Of a stretch of 64,000 bases of DNA, positions 11,691 to 24,098 are shown in pieces. This stretch comes from Hydractinia symbiolongicarpus. Its lineage: Eukaryota > Cnidaria > Hydrozoa > Anthoathecata > Hydractiniidae. Numbering within the stretch: the first letter of the stretch is position 1; each line of letters begins with the position of its first letter. Made by a program: the position numbers and the translations under genes. A model generated the notes under the pieces. It worked only from the letters and a program-made list of their open reading frames with translations. It was not told the origin of the DNA and searched no databases. The DNA is taken from positions 17,433,001 to 17,497,000 of the forward strand of contig NC_079885.1 of NCBI RefSeq assembly GCF_029227915.1, read 5' to 3'.

Positions 11691-11890
11691 GTGTTTTTAT
11701 TTAAACCGAAGTATTATTAAAGTTTTTTTGGAAAATTACGCCTATACACATGTGCAACACCTGTACTAAGCGCTCACTCAATTGTTAGCGACAGATTGTT
11801 CGCGAGGCGGAATCTTTAAAATCGCCTTGAGCGATACAGATAGAGACAGCACAGCTAGGCTGGATGCACGGGGTTGTAATATTTAGGCCT
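11690..11890 (+). mobile_element. Dispersed repeat ending in a Helentron-family 5' block
   Basis: 11690-11800 matches the 115-bp tandem family at 20.96-21.31 kb (words TTTCC.GTGTTTTTATTTAAACCGAAG, TGCAACACCTGTACTAAGCGCTCACTC). It runs directly into GGCGGAATCTTTAAAATCGCC (11813-11833), then an AGATAGAGACAGCACAG block. That second block also occurs at 52654 and, inverted, at 61,030-61,125, where it sits at a Helentron-type end. I read this copy as the 5' end of a non-autonomous relative; its 3' end is not located. Confidence 0.45.
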
Positions 11891-14250
11891 TAGGCTAAAA
11901 TATTTGCGCTATTTGTTATTACCTGAGAAGCCAATAGGAAAGCTTCGTTTCGTTTACAACTAATAAGAGTACAGATTGTAAATAATCTGATCTTCACGAT
12001 CTTCTAGTATTCTACATTCCTTGGCCAAAGCTTTGGGCTATGACCAAAAGCATTTTGAATTCTTGTTGTACGAATCTTGTCCTTTGGCTGTGCCCATGGG
12101 GAATTTCTTTTAGGGTGGGCTTGCTGCTGGGAACTCCAGAGTAGTTTATATTATAGTATACTTGATATAAGGTAAGAATTTTTGTGTTTTGATTAGCTAG
12201 CTGGTGTTTTTTAGCTGATCTGCACATGTTTTTGTCTAGTCACCAAGAAGCTAGCTAAGCTATAGAATAGGTAAAGCTAGCTAGCTGCCAGAAAGCAAAG
12301 TTTTTTTTATTTGTATTAATAGTTAGCCAACTGGACGTAGGTAGCTATACCCCTTTTTTCTTTAGTTTTACAAGGGTTATAATTATCCATTTCGGTAACT
12401 TTCATATTTTTTATCTGAAATCTAGACACTTTGTTGAACGTGCTTGGTACATTCCCTAACCAACCAGAAGCATTTTAGGTACAAATTATTTTTCTCGATT
12501 GGATAATATTATACTTGAATTTTGTAAAATCACTTGTCCCTAGCTACAGTAACCCCATCATATAGTAGCTAGCTAGTTAGACATGTTTCATTATGACACA
12601 ATGGTGTTTATACTTCCAGACCCCAAACGCAAATTGACACGCTAAAATATGCAGGCGATAGCTGAGCCATAGACTATTTTATTTCAAACTTTATATCAAA
12701 GATTTGTGTATTGCTCACTTATATTCGGCGATTCGGTTTGACGTCATAATAATTTTTTGGAGGTGAAAAGTTTTCGTATTTTAGGTGAAGAGAGTGCAGA
12801 GCTAGACACATTTTGGAGTTTTAAGAACAATGTTAGGAAGTTTAAGCACAGAGGTTTTTTGGGAGCAAATTCTAGATAGCTATGCATTATTTCCAGACAG
12901 ATTTTTATTGCGGTTACCTTTCGTTAGCTAATTATTCTTCCATTTCCACATTTTTTAGCATTCTTCCCCGTACGAACTAGGTTTGTTTTTCCCCTGCGAA
13001 AATTTAAAAATTGCGGATGTAGCACAAATGTGATTCATCAATTAAGCAAAATATCAATCATCACTACAGCAACAAAGCTGAACCGAAAAGCCGAATACTA
13101 TGTTTTAATCGTTTTTTACATCTATATCATAACAGGGACATGTATGTTTTTCCGTAAGCTGAATATCCAGACCAGATATATATATATATATATATTTATA
13201 TACGTTTAGCCTTTCTAATTCACGACATCGTCGACATTGGCACAGGCGAATGCCCAGGTGTTAACAAAAATTACCGATTCACGTTGGCATGTTTTCGCCG
13301 ACATGGGTCTTATTGCAGTTGGGTGTGACTAAATTTACATATATAAGTTTTAATCTCATTTTCTTATAAATTTCTCTCTAAATGTAACTGCGATTTGTGT
13401 ATGGGAGCATACAATCACAAACGAAATATAAATTGCCAACATAAAACGGAGTTTGCTAACTTAGAGCAGGCAAATGGTAGTTCATGTTAGGAATTTTTTC
13501 CAACAAGAAATAAATTGAATTAGAAAGGCTGATGTTTAAATACCTTCATATACTATAAGAACAAAATTATGAGTCTACAATTGCTAATACAATTAAAGAA
13601 CACTTGAGGGTGAAAAAGCTTAAAATCTGCTGAAATTTAGAAGTTACTATAAAAAACCTGACGCTATTAAAATGAAAGCAGCCTTAAAATTGGAAGAAAA
13701 AATGTTTTTTCTTCTTTTTGGTAATATTTCACTGAAATTGTGTTTTACCGATGTTGTACAAATTTTTGAAGAAGTATAACTAAAAAAATCAAATATTTTT
13801 AATTAATAATAATTTTTGTATTAGTCTTTCTTACATGTGAAATATGTTGTGAACACTGTGAATAAAATCATGTATATATCTGTCATGTATATACGTTATC
13901 TTTTCTGATGGTTTTAAAATTAGATGGATGGATAAAAATGAGTGATAAATATGTTGTGCATGGAAAAGTATCCAATTGTATTATTTTTCCTCATTTTTTA
14001 AATGTTTTTTCTTTTTTAGATCAGCCTTTATCAAAACACCGTCGGCATTTTCAAATTAAGCGAGAGAGTAAGAATAACGCCTAAATTCCGAAACATTCAG
14101 AAGTTCATTGTTACATAAAAGAATTTGTATATCTCATAAAATGTCCGAAATTTTCCAGCTTAATTTCAAAGACAACAAGTTAAAGCTTTTATTTTTATAG
14201 AGAATTTTATAGAGAATGTTGATTGATAAGTTACTTAGAGAAAGAATTAA
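11890..14250. other. Gene-free AT-rich stretch
   Basis: No coding region recognised. It contains an (AT)n microsatellite at about 13177-13202 and several GCTAGCTAGC runs (12240-12290, 12560-12580), a word repeated widely in this genome. Confidence 0.4.
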
Positions 14251-14878
14251 AGACAATTAATTCTGATACATATCACACCCAAATCTCGGTAGGTTACGGA
14301 AATAGCAAAGTACGGTGTCTTTGTTACGTGGTGTCATTCGTAAAGAGTGAGCCAATTACATAAATTTTTAGGATTTACGTACAGGACACTTTGGTTACAC
14401 TCATAAGTGCAATAAATGCACACATAAAATTTGGTACTTATTACAAAATACCACTGGGTTTGTTTACAAAAGAGAATAGCCTCGACGTTGTTTGATATTG
14501 TACTTACAGGTAGCTTAGCTACCCTATAGCTAGATTTAGGATTATTCTAGCCTTTATTACTCAAAGACAATTAATTCTGATATATATCACACCCAAATCT
14601 CGGTGTAGGTTACAGAAAATAGCAAAGTATGGTGTCTTTGTTACGTGTCAGTCGTAAAGAGTGAGCCAATGACATAATTTTTTAGGATTTACGTACAGGG
14701 CGCTTTGGTTACACTCATTAGTGCAATAAATGCACACATAAAATTTGGTACTTATTACAAAATACCACCGGGTTTGTTTACAAAGGAGAACCGCCTCGAC
14801 GTTGTTTGATATTGTTCTTACAGGTAGCTTAGCTACCCTATAGCTAGATTTAGGATTGTCTTAGCCTTTATTACTTAA
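14251..14878. repeat. 314-bp tandem duplication
   Basis: The segment starting AGACAATTAATTCTGATA at 14251 is repeated from 14565 with a few substitutions and small indels, ending near CCTTTATTACT. Each copy contains the small perfect hairpin GGTAGCTTAGCTACC. No ORF lies in it. Confidence 0.9.
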
Positions 14879-14879
14879 T

Positions 14880-16038
14880 ACTCAGTAAAATAGTTTGAAT
14901 ATTAAACTTTTTGGCCAGTATTGTAGCTAGACTAAGTATGAAAGGACAAGGCTGAGCTTTTTGGCTGGGTTAAAAGTCAAAACTTAAAAGGAAAAGTTTT
15001 TAAAATTATATTACACATATTTTTTAGTTTTCAAATTTCTCGCTTTTCTCGCTGGAAATTTTTAAGGTTTAAAAACCATGTCCCACAGTAACTTTTTCAT
15101 CCTTATCCTAATGTCATATACATAAGCTATGCAACAACTTTTGCAGGAAAATAAAAACACATCAGAAAAAAAGATTGTTATTAAAATATTATAAATTAAT
15201 TTCAAACCCATTAGTCCCTGCAGTCATTTTGGTGTAGGCGGTGTGAAAAGCTAGACTAAAACTATACTAAGTAAAAGTCCTATTACTTCAGTAAAAATTG
15301 AAATAATGACTTAAAACTTGGTATTATATGTTTTTAGACCAGTTTGATGAAATGAACCCAAATATTTTTTTTTACTACTATCATAATTTCTGAGTTCCTG
15401 AATTTAGCCATTTTTGGAGATGCCGATAAACTTTTTTTGACAGTATATCAATTTTGACAAGCCATGTGTACAGAAAACATTCAAAGTGATTCTCAGGATT
15501 AAATATAATTCAAACAGATAAAATGTGTCCCAGGTTTAGGACCAAATACCTTATCCAGCTCAGAGAAAGTAGGAATGTGCTTCTAAAGCACAGTGCCAAA
15601 TACATAATCTAAATTTTATGCCGTATAAATACAAAGTGGTTAGAAAGTTATTTTTTGTCCACCTGGATCTGCAACACGTTTACTTGCACTAATCGCTCAG
15701 CCTAGTGCCACTCACAATTAATTTTTGAATATCCACAGGAACTTATTATGCAAAATGAAAAATGCTCAACTGTATTTGCTTTGGAGAAGTACCAATATGC
15801 TTCATCGTAAGTCCTGTGAATGTTGGTTTATGAAAAATATACTGTATCTTTAATGCAATAAGCACTCCACTTGATTTGTAACACATTACACTAAGTGTCC
15901 TCCATGTGGCACAGTTTACCCTTTACTGAGTCTTAACCTGGACAGAGACTTTAGGTCTTCCCGCTCCAAGCGAATATTACTTCTGGCTATCACTACTCTC
16001 CCAAATTTTGTTATTTCATAAAAGAAACCGTTAGGTTA
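14880..16038. other. Gene-free stretch
   Basis: AT-rich; fragments at 15640-15720 and 15880-15930 resemble the 115-bp repeat family of 20.96-21.31 kb (CACTAATCGCTCA, CACTAAG...). Nothing else recognised. Confidence 0.35.
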
Positions 16039-16195
16039 AAATTTATTTATGAAATACAGGTTTCTGTTCGATAAAAGAAACCTTAACATTTGCAGAAATT
16101 TATTTATGAAAAACAGGTTTCTGTTCGATAAAAGAAACCTGAACATTTGCAGAAATTTATTTATGAAATACAGGTTTCTGTTTGTTGCGACAACA
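16039..16195. repeat. 57-bp tandem repeat, nearly three copies
   Basis: Units beginning AAATTTATTTATGAAATACAGG start at 16039, 16096 and 16153, each containing GTTTCTGTTCGATAAAAGAAACC, which has short internal inverted words (GGTTTCTG / AGAAACC). The open frame across it is a by-product of the 57-base period. Confidence 0.9.
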
Positions 16196-16789
16196 TATTT
16201 AACCAACATGCAATGCCTTACATACCTATCTAGCTATATACTCTAGTCTTGACTGCTCACTGTTATGGGAGGTCCAAATAGCTAGCTAGCTATCTTTATT
16301 TAAAATAACAGAATGCCTTGAAAAATCTTTTGTGTAACTAGCTACATAAAAATAATATATTTAGCTTTTGTACTTTATCACGTCATTGTTTAATAACATG
16401 GTACATGGCATGGTACTAGCTAGCTTAAAATCACGAAATAAATATTATCCAGATGCGACCATCTTTCATCATCAGACAACAGAAAGGCGTTTCTGTTCTT
16501 TACTTCTCATTGTGGGGTACCTCAAATTCTTATATCTAATGAAAAAAAAAGACTTCTTAGTTCCAACCGCGTCTCGTTCACAAGTTTCAGCGCTGGCCAA
16601 TATGACGGACAACGTCGAGGAACCCTGGGTAATTTTGAAAAAATGTGGTTCTGCCTTATGATTTTCAGTTTTTTGCTGCTGATATCAGCATATTTTAGCC
16701 CTCGAGTGCCACACCTCCGTATATATAGGAGTTAATTATCTTTAATATAGATATAATGTAATTTGGTTTTGTTCCAGGGCGTGGCACTA

Positions 16790-17640
16790 CAGATGCAATA
16801 CTTTTACTCAGACAACTTCAGGAAAAGTATTTAGGAAAGAAAAAGAATCTCTATTTTGCCTTTGTAGATTTAGAAAAAGCTTTAAGCTTTTGATAATTAT
16901 TGTATGCAGATGATTTGGTTCTCATAGCAGAGTCAATGGAAGAATTAGTTGAAAAGTTTGAGAAGTGGAAGAAAGGACTAGAAGAGAAAAGGCTAAGGGT
17001 GAACACAGCAAAGTCTAAAGTCATGATAGCATTGCAGCCAAGTGTGACCTTGTAGTTGGAAAGTGGCCTTGTGGAGTTTGCAGGTGTTGGTTGTAACTCA
17101 ATTTTTTGTCAGAGTTCAGAGAGTTACTTCCTTTGTTGACTAGCAGAGTCTTGTCAATTGAGTTAAAAGGTAGGTTGTATGAGGCCTGTGTAAGAAGTGT
17201 CATGCTGTACGGTAGTGAGACATGGGCAGTGAAGCAGGAAGATCTTGACCGTTTAGAAAGGAATGATATGAGAATGGTTAGGTGGAAGTGTAACATCAGT
17301 CTGAGAGACAGAAAGAGTTCAGATGAGCTAAGAAGCAGGCTAAGTATCCGTAGAATTAAAGATGTTATCCAGATAAGAAGATTGAATTGGCTGGAGCACT
17401 TGGAAAGAATGGAGGAGGATAATTGGGTAAGAAAGTGTAGAGACTTGATAGTTCCTGGGGCAAAGCTCAGAGGCAGACCGAAAAAGACTTGGCAGGAGGT
17501 TATAAGGACAGACTTGATACAGAGGAAGTTGAGCTTAGATCTAGTCTAGATCAGATTGGAAGAGGGTCATTAATATACCCCGTCCAACCCATGCTAGCAT
17601 GGAAAACGGATGTTAAGCAGAGAATGATGATGATGATGAT
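16790..17640 (+). pseudogene. Non-LTR retrotransposon relic (reverse transcriptase 3' part)
   Basis: An opening GTTDAILLLRQLQEKYL block (16790-16890) with a VDLEKA motif is followed, after an internal deletion, by YADDLVLIAESMEEL (about 16905-16955), the reverse transcriptase catalytic box. From 17106 to 17549 the open frame encodes the typical post-RT region with YGSETWA and a final RGRPKKTW. The end, CCCATGCTAGCATGGAAAACGGATGTTAAG followed by (ATG)n (17590-17641), is the 3' tail seen on many RTE-like elements of invertebrates. The copy lacks its 5' half and the middle of the RT domain and is dead. Assignment to the RTE group rests on the tail and is moderate. Confidence 0.75.
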
Positions 17641-17661
17641 GAGAATACTATATGTAAAATA

Positions 17662-17663
17662 TT

Positions 17664-17726
<63 letters not shown>

Positions 17727-17808
17727 TTTTTTTATTTATTTATATATATATTTATATATTTATTTATTTATTTATATATTTATTTATTTATTTATATATT
17801 TATTTATA
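17662..17808. repeat. (TTTA)n microsatellite
   Basis: About 145 bases of TTTA/TTTATATA repeats directly after the retrotransposon tail. The Leu/Phe/Ile/Tyr-rich open frame through it is not a protein. Confidence 0.98.
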
Positions 17809-17809
17809 G

Positions 17810-18120
17810 AAATTCTTTTTTATAAGAACATGAATATGGACGAAATCCCTTTCAATGTTTTTAACGTTTGAAATGCAGCCTATAAATATTCTTGAGATGT
17901 TCTTAATTTACCGTAAATGACGAATAAGCACCTGGGAAGGGAGCTTATTTAATTTCGCCCATTAGAGGGGGCGCTTAATTGGCAGGGCAGTTAATTAAAT
18001 AGCAGTGCTTATTTAGCAGGGGGTGATTATTCTGTAATTTACGTTGTTACCTTAACTTGATGATAATGCTACAAAGTGTAGCACTTAATATTTTTATTAA
18101 AAAAATTTGTAGTCAAGCTT
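17810..18120. other. Short intergenic stretch with a GC-richer repeat
   Basis: 17920-18015 contains repeated words GAATAAGCACCTGGG, GGGAGCTTATTT, GGGGGCGCTTAATT and AGTGCTTATTTAGCAGGGGG, suggesting a small mobile element end. No ORF. Confidence 0.3.
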
Positions 18121-18139
18121 CACAAAGCCTTAGAATAAT

Positions 18140-18190
18140 CTTATCATGTGCCCGATGATTTGAGAAGGATCTCCCGAAACGTCGCCTACT
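18140..18190 (+). ncRNA. Hammerhead-ribozyme-like motif, 5' side of the Penelope-like element
   Basis: CCGATGA (18152-18158; consensus CTGATGA, one mismatch) is followed by the helix GAGA/TCTC (18162-18165 with 18170-18173) and then GAAACGTC (18176-18183), which includes the GAAA core and the GTC cleavage triplet. Stem I can form only about two pairs, so activity is doubtful. The position at the edge of a Penelope-like element is where such motifs are known. Confidence 0.4.
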
Positions 18191-18335
18191 AAACTATCAT
18201 GTTCAAGAAATGATAAACTTTCCACAGTAATATGAATACTGAACAGACAAACCGAAATAATATATCCAACACTTATGTTGTTGTAATATCATTTGTAATA
18301 ATATTTTTAATAAAATATATATTTTTATAATACGT

Positions 18336-20558
18336 GTGTTAAACGGTTCTTCTTGGTTTCCGTCCGAATCGTTTAACACATATTACGCTCCTGTATCAAT
18401 TTATGGTAGAGCACTCTCGTCTTCGTTGAATTTCATTCAAGTACGAAAACACAACAATCACATCATGAACCCGACAGACTTTGGATATTCGTTAAAAAAC
18501 ATCCCAGCGCCACAGAAGAATACCTATATAAAATCTATGATCGAGAAAACAGAAAGTTTTTTGAAGCGCCTCCGTTGGAAAGCACATTTTTTCTTGCACA
18601 GTAACCCCGATGAAAGTAATGACACACTAGGAAGCAGTAAGGAGAACTTTGGATTAAAAACAGATTCCGTACCACCACAGATCGTTCTGTTAACACCTTT
18701 TGAAAGTGACATGTATGAATTAGTACGAAACATACAATTCCGAAATCAAAACAACGAATTCCAGCAGAAACTGAGAAGAAAAGTAAAAGAAATTAAGTCA
18801 TCCGACAACTTACTAATTCCCGCTAACAAAACAACAAACTTCTATAACATGACAACTGATCGTTATAAATCACTGCTCGCCGAAAATATCACAAAATCCT
18901 ACAAAAAGCGCGAACTCAATACTAAACAAAAAACTGACCTAGAAACAAAGATAGCAGCAAAGTCGCTGCGCATAGAAAAGCGAATGGAGTGTTATGCTGA
19001 AAACCCAGCATTCTTAACTCTAAAGGACAATAAAGAGAACTTTCAGACGAAGCTGCCGTGCAGATTGATCAATCCTGCGAAAAGCGAAATCGGCATTATT
19101 TAGAAGCAATCAACAAAAAGGTATTAGAAGCGTACGGTTTAAACCAATGGCGTAACACATCTTCTGTCATTGACTGGTTTATTAAAATTGAAAATAAGCA
19201 GAAATGTCGATTTATTAAGTTTGATATTTTGTTTGAGCCGAATTTTACCCGTCTTTATCAGAAAAGCTGTTGAACAAAGCAATTCAATTTGCACAAACAG
19301 TAACAGATATTACAGCAGATACCGTTAACATTATCAAACTAGCCGAAAGTCGTTACTATTCGAACACAACAAATCCACATGGGTCAAAAAACGTGCTAAC
19401 CCATCATTTGACGTCACAATGGGTAGTTTTGATGGCGCGGAAACATGTGAACTTGTAGGACTTTATATTTTAAATAAACTGTCCCCAATTAGCTATTAAC
19501 ATCAATAACGCTGGTCTTTATCGAGATGATGGCCTCGCAGTAATGGAAAATGGACAAAACACGGAAAGACCTTATCAAACTATTTAAGAAAGAAGACCTA
19601 TCAATAACAATCGATACTAACCTATCTGCAACTGACTTCCTGGATGTTTCACTCGATTTGAATTCCGGAAAATACTTTCCATACCATAAACCAAACAGCA
19701 AGCCATTGTACGTTAATGCGCAGTCCAACCACCCACCAACCATCCTCAAGCAACTCCCTGCTATAATCAACCAACGATTAATCCAACTATCATGTGATAA
19801 AGAAGAGTTCGATAAAGCCAAACAGTTCTATCAAACATCACTTGACGTAAGAGGCTATAAAAATATTCTGAAATATGACCAGCGTGATTTAACAAGACCA
19901 AACAGAAATCGATTGAGAAATGCTATATGGTACAATCCCCCATATAATATGAACGTTGTTACAAATGTCGGCAAGACGTTCTTGCAGCTTGTATGAAAGC
20001 ACTTTCCAAAAAACCACCAGCTGAATAAAATCTTCAACACAAATACATTGAAAGTCAGCTACTCTTGCACACCTAGTATGCATAACATCGTAAGTCAACA
20101 CAATTCCAGCCTGCTCAATAACACGGATGAACAACAAAATCGATCCTGTAACTGTCGATCAAAACCAAACTACCCACTAAATGGTGATTGTTTGAAATCA
20201 TGCATCGTTTACAAAGCAGAAGTAATTGCGGACGGATCTACTTTGGAGCAAGTGAAGGAGAATTTAAGACGCGCTACAATAACCATGTTAAATCGTTCCG
20301 ACACAAAAGGTATGAGAATGAAATGGAACTACCGAAACTGATATGGAGACTGAAAGATGAATCCAAACCGTACCAACTGTCATAGAGTATCGCTGCAAGA
20401 GCATTCCCATACAAATGTGGAACACGGAGATGTGACCTTTGTTTGTACGAAAAAACACTCATAATAAGATCTGAACCCAAGGGACTCTTAAATAAACGAA
20501 CTGAGCTATTATCGAAATGTCGACATAGAAATAAGTTTATAATAGGAAACATTAAATA
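18336..20558 (+). pseudogene. Penelope-like reverse transcriptase with GIY-YIG endonuclease, frameshifted
   Basis: The N-terminal 250 codons (18336-19100) are charged and end in ECYAENPAFLTLKDNKENF and CRLINPAKSEIG, a conserved box before the RT core. IKFDI at about 19215-19240 is the first catalytic motif; GSFDGAE (around 19420) and LYRDDG (around 19520) follow, the latter being the RT active-site equivalent. The thumb region includes NHPPTILKQLP and IWYNPPYNMNV (19730-19960). After further frameshifts come a YFGASEGEFKTRYNNH endonuclease core (about 20240-20290) and the cysteine pattern YKCGTRRCDLC (20415-20450). The order RT then GIY-YIG is the Penelope/Poseidon arrangement. It is a pseudogene; the GIY residues are partly altered (YFG). 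Confidence 0.8.
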
Positions 20559-20624
20559 ACTAACATATTTCTTTTCCCTGTGGTAACAAACAAACTAGAT
20601 GTTTTAAACAACTTTCTAAAGTTA

Positions 20625-20670
20625 TGTTTTAATCGTAGCCTGATGATTGTACAAGATACATGAAACTTGA
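20625..20670 (+). ncRNA. Hammerhead-ribozyme-like motif, 3' side of the Penelope-like element
   Basis: CTGATGA (20640-20646) is followed by TGTA CAAGA TACA (helix 20648-20651 with 20657-20660) and GAAAC (20662-20666). It lacks an obvious GTC after GAAAC, so it is probably decayed. It mirrors the motif on the 5' side. Confidence 0.35.
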
Positions 20671-20928
20671 AGTTGTTAAAAAGTTGTAATATTCTTACTT
20701 GTTCAACAAACACTATTTTTAAAATACAATACTTATGTTCTTATATACTTTGTTTCGTCCTTAGAACAAAAGATATTTACGCTGGGCGTACTTTGTTTTT
20801 TTCTTTGTTTTTAAACTTGTTAAACTTTAGTTGCAGATAACATGCATCGCGTTTTTGTTCTCTGAGAATAATCTCACACTATATGACATATTTTAATGCC
20901 ATACTTATTATTTCTGCTGATGGCGGAA

Positions 20929-20955
20929 ATCTTTAAGCCATCGGGCTTCTTGTTT
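20929..20955 (+). mobile_element. Helentron-type 3' end motif
   Basis: GGCGGAAATCTTTAAGCC ATCG GGCTT: a short internal repeat followed by an AAGCC/GGCTT hairpin. The same arrangement ends the Helentron at 58570-58598 and recurs inverted at 25912-25928. This copy probably marks the 3' end of a non-autonomous relative whose 5' end is not located. Confidence 0.45.
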
Positions 20956-20959
20956 TTGT

Positions 20960-21320
20960 TTAAGTTAAAGCTGTGATAAGTTTTTTTGAAAACTGTTTGA
21001 CGCCTATATGAATATGCAACACGGTATACCTGTACATAGTAAGCGCTTAGCTAATTGTTAACAGAGTGTATCCTGTGTTGTTTTGTAAATCGAAGTTACG
21101 ACACAGTTTTTTTGGAAAGGATGATACGCCTAAACGCATTGGCGACACAGTTTACGTGTACTAAGCGCTCATTCTAATGTTAACGATGGCCTGTTTCCTG
21201 TGGTTCTGTTTAACTGAAGTTGCGATAAAGTTTTTTGCAAAAAAAGGTATTATACCTATATGAATGTGCGACATTGTTTGCCTGTACCAATCACTCAGGC
21301 CGAAGCAAGATTTATTTTTT
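20960..21320. repeat. Diverged ~115-bp tandem repeat, about three copies
   Basis: Recurring blocks ACGCCTATATGAATRTGC, GACAC..GTTTRCCTGTACTAAGCGCTCA..CTAATGTTAACGA and CCTGTTTCCTGTG.TTCTGTTTAA..GAAGTTGCGATAAAGTTTTTT appear in the same order three times with heavy divergence. Single units are dispersed at 11690-11800 and 15640-15930, and a partial one near 21530-21600. Confidence 0.65.
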
Positions 21321-24098
21321 AACATTTAGCGGGACCATTCTACGAAAAATAAAAAAAGTTGGCCGCCAGTTTGTGCTATGACAGGGTATCAACGAATTGT
21401 GAACTGTGTTTTTATTTCAGCTAATGTTGTGGAAAGTTATTGTTTGAAAAAATTAGTACACTAGAATCACCATAATGTTGTGTACCTGAAAAATATATTA
21501 CAACGGAAACACCATAATGTTGTGCGCCTCACTCGATTTGCGACATACTGTACTAAAGCGCTCCACCTGAATGTGTGGTACAGTTTACGGTTTCTATTAA
21601 TCGCTCTTCCGGGCGTTCAACGCCGGGTAACACAGTTACTGGTGGCTTAACCCGACGTATCGACGCCGGGTCCCCCGGCTACTCAAATATTATTACCATA
21701 GATTCGCATTTTGGATTTAGTCTCTTTTGTTAATTCTAAACTGATGACGTAGTCATAACCCTTTTGTTTCTTTCGCCCACTTCTATTCCTTGTTTTGTTT
21801 TTAAACTTGTAGAATCCAACTTTATGGTCAAATCTCAGATATCTTAAACATTTTAGTCATGTCGCAGGTATAATAAAACATTTCCAAAATGTCGCTACAC
21901 CACAAGCAATAATATTAAATAAATTGATATGCTCAAAAGTCTTCGTATTAATTTTCAAAGATTACTTTTTGTGCATTTAGGAAGACCTTAATTCCGATAC
22001 AATTTTAAAACTTTAAAGATCCCCGATAATTTGCGTTACGGTGGTGTATTGTTGAGAAAAATTATTCATTTCAAACCAAGATTTTTTAAATTTTTAACAG
22101 TTTACGAATATTTTGGTCCTCATAGTATTTTATAAAGTTGATTGTTAATTTTTAATGTTTTGAAATACGCTCGATGTTGATGTCATTAAGGTCGCTATAT
22201 CTTGAAAAAGCCTTGCAGAAGAGGGCAGATTATACTATAAAGAAATTTTAGATCATGCGGCAAACGTTTTATCGTATTTACTTGCGCGCAGACCTTTTTA
22301 TAAATGCTCGAAAGCCTAAATATTCAGCTTAAGGACACTGTAAAACCAAATTAATTCCTTGGTGTCATAAGTTTTTATTAATTTATCTTTTTAAAGTTGT
22401 AATTAATGCAGCAAAGTTACTGAAGTTTCACTTCAAACGTCAAAATTAGTCGAAACGCGCTGCAATGCCCTTATAATTTTTCTCAAAAAAAGATCGCATA
22501 ATGCTTCAAGTAAAAATCTTTCAGACTTGTCGAAAAATTCAGTGAAATTTTCTTCGTTGAAGAAATTGTGCACGGTTAACATTATACAAACATTATACAT
22601 TGATGGTGAATTATCAATGTGTTGCAAAAGCTTCGGGAGCACAGGTGTTGAAGACGCGTGTCTTTCTTTGCAAGTTTTTAAAGAAGAGAAAAAATTTTCC
22701 TAACCGATTGGAAAAAAATATAGGCTTTTTGCATTAAAGAATTGAAGAATAAGTAAAGTTTTCGCTCGTTTCTCGGTAGAAAAGTGTTAAATTTAGCATA
22801 TTTTTCGTAGCCAATCAAAATGCGAGAAAACTCAACCATATGATAAATCTGTTTATCATATGTACATTGACAGTTGCTAAAAGGAATGAAACTAAATAAA
22901 CCATTCCAGTGCTCAATGTTTTTCATTTTTCGAAATCTTGTAATTAAGATTTTAGATTACATCCGAGATCTTATTAACAGCTAAAGCCACTCAATTGCAT
23001 CAAGTACTTCTATTTATTCACTATAGAAGCTACCATTTTGATTTTTTTCCCTGACAACACGCGAAATCACTGCCTAACCGCGCTACATCAATTTGGCTAA
23101 TAAAGCATTTAATAATATAATTTGGCTGTGTAAGTAAAAGTAAAAGTCCTTAACAAAGCAAACATTGGAATCATTTCTAAGAAACGAATCAGCTATATTG
23201 CTTTTTTTGTCAAAAGTCATTCAACCGTAAAAATTGATTTGATTGATAACGGGCATGCGCATAGAATGATACAAATTCTGAGAACTCTTTGAACGCTATG
23301 TTGTTACTCAGATCCAGGCTTTTTTCTTTCTTTGCGAATTTACATTTAAACATTTCATGCGAGCAAGTATGTTTTATCATGTTTTTTTTCACAGTTTAAG
23401 TTGTTCTGTACTAAAAAGGGGCGTAAACGGGGTGAATTAAATACGGATTTGACCGTGAACAATATAAATATATTTCATTTTCTGAAGAAATATTGAGTTT
23501 CATAGTATTAACATTTAGTAACCTACATTTAGTAATAGTAATCTTACTAAAAGTAGTTTTTCTTTTTAAAATTTATCACAAAAAATTATTTTATTTTATT
23601 CATGGTCAGGGCCTTCTTAATTCATTCATTCAAACCTCGGTAATAAGAGCATTGAAATAAAATAAAGATTTATTTAAACAATGTTTGGATATTGTTAGGT
23701 GATGTTTTGTTTTTGTTGTTTGTGTAGAATTTACGGTGGTAGTAAGAAGCAACGTCAGCAAAATCAAAAACAAAATAACGACTTCTTATTATTACCGAAA
23801 CTTTTTTTGTTTGCTAAACATTTTCCGCTTTTTCTTCTTCGTTAAGAAGTTGTGTGTTTATAGAAATGTACAAAACGTCAAAAAAATATAACATAACCTC
23901 TCCGACGGAGTTTTAACGAACATTAATAGTCAGCCACATTAATGACTCTCCATCGTAGATGTTATAATTTCAAAAACACTATGTGATTTCCCGTACCGAT
24001 TGTTCATCAAGAGATTGCGCCTCACACCTTAAATGTAATTTCCATTTTTTTCAGATATGACCAAAATGTTTCGTGTTTTTTATTGAAATGTGCATAAC
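21320..24098. other. Intergenic DNA before the coiled-coil gene
   Basis: No gene recognised. A short GC-rich island at 21600-21675 (GGGCGTTCAACGCCGGG and CGACGCCGGGTCCCCCGGC words) stands out against the AT-rich background. The remaining short ORFs are not protein-like. Confidence 0.35.

Larger units (their letters stand above)
18121..20690 (+). mobile_element. Penelope-like element, broken copy
   Basis: The plus strand encodes, in several frames, a Penelope-type reverse transcriptase and GIY-YIG endonuclease. It is flanked on both sides by hammerhead-like sequence, a known feature of this class. Frameshifts occur near 19070, 19265, 19430-19550, 19995 and 20190, so no full protein can be made. 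5' and 3' limits are approximate. Confidence 0.8.

Noticed and set aside
17640-17809. Hydrophobic ORF of Ile/Leu/Phe/Tyr repeats
   Set aside because: Translation of the (TTTA)n microsatellite.
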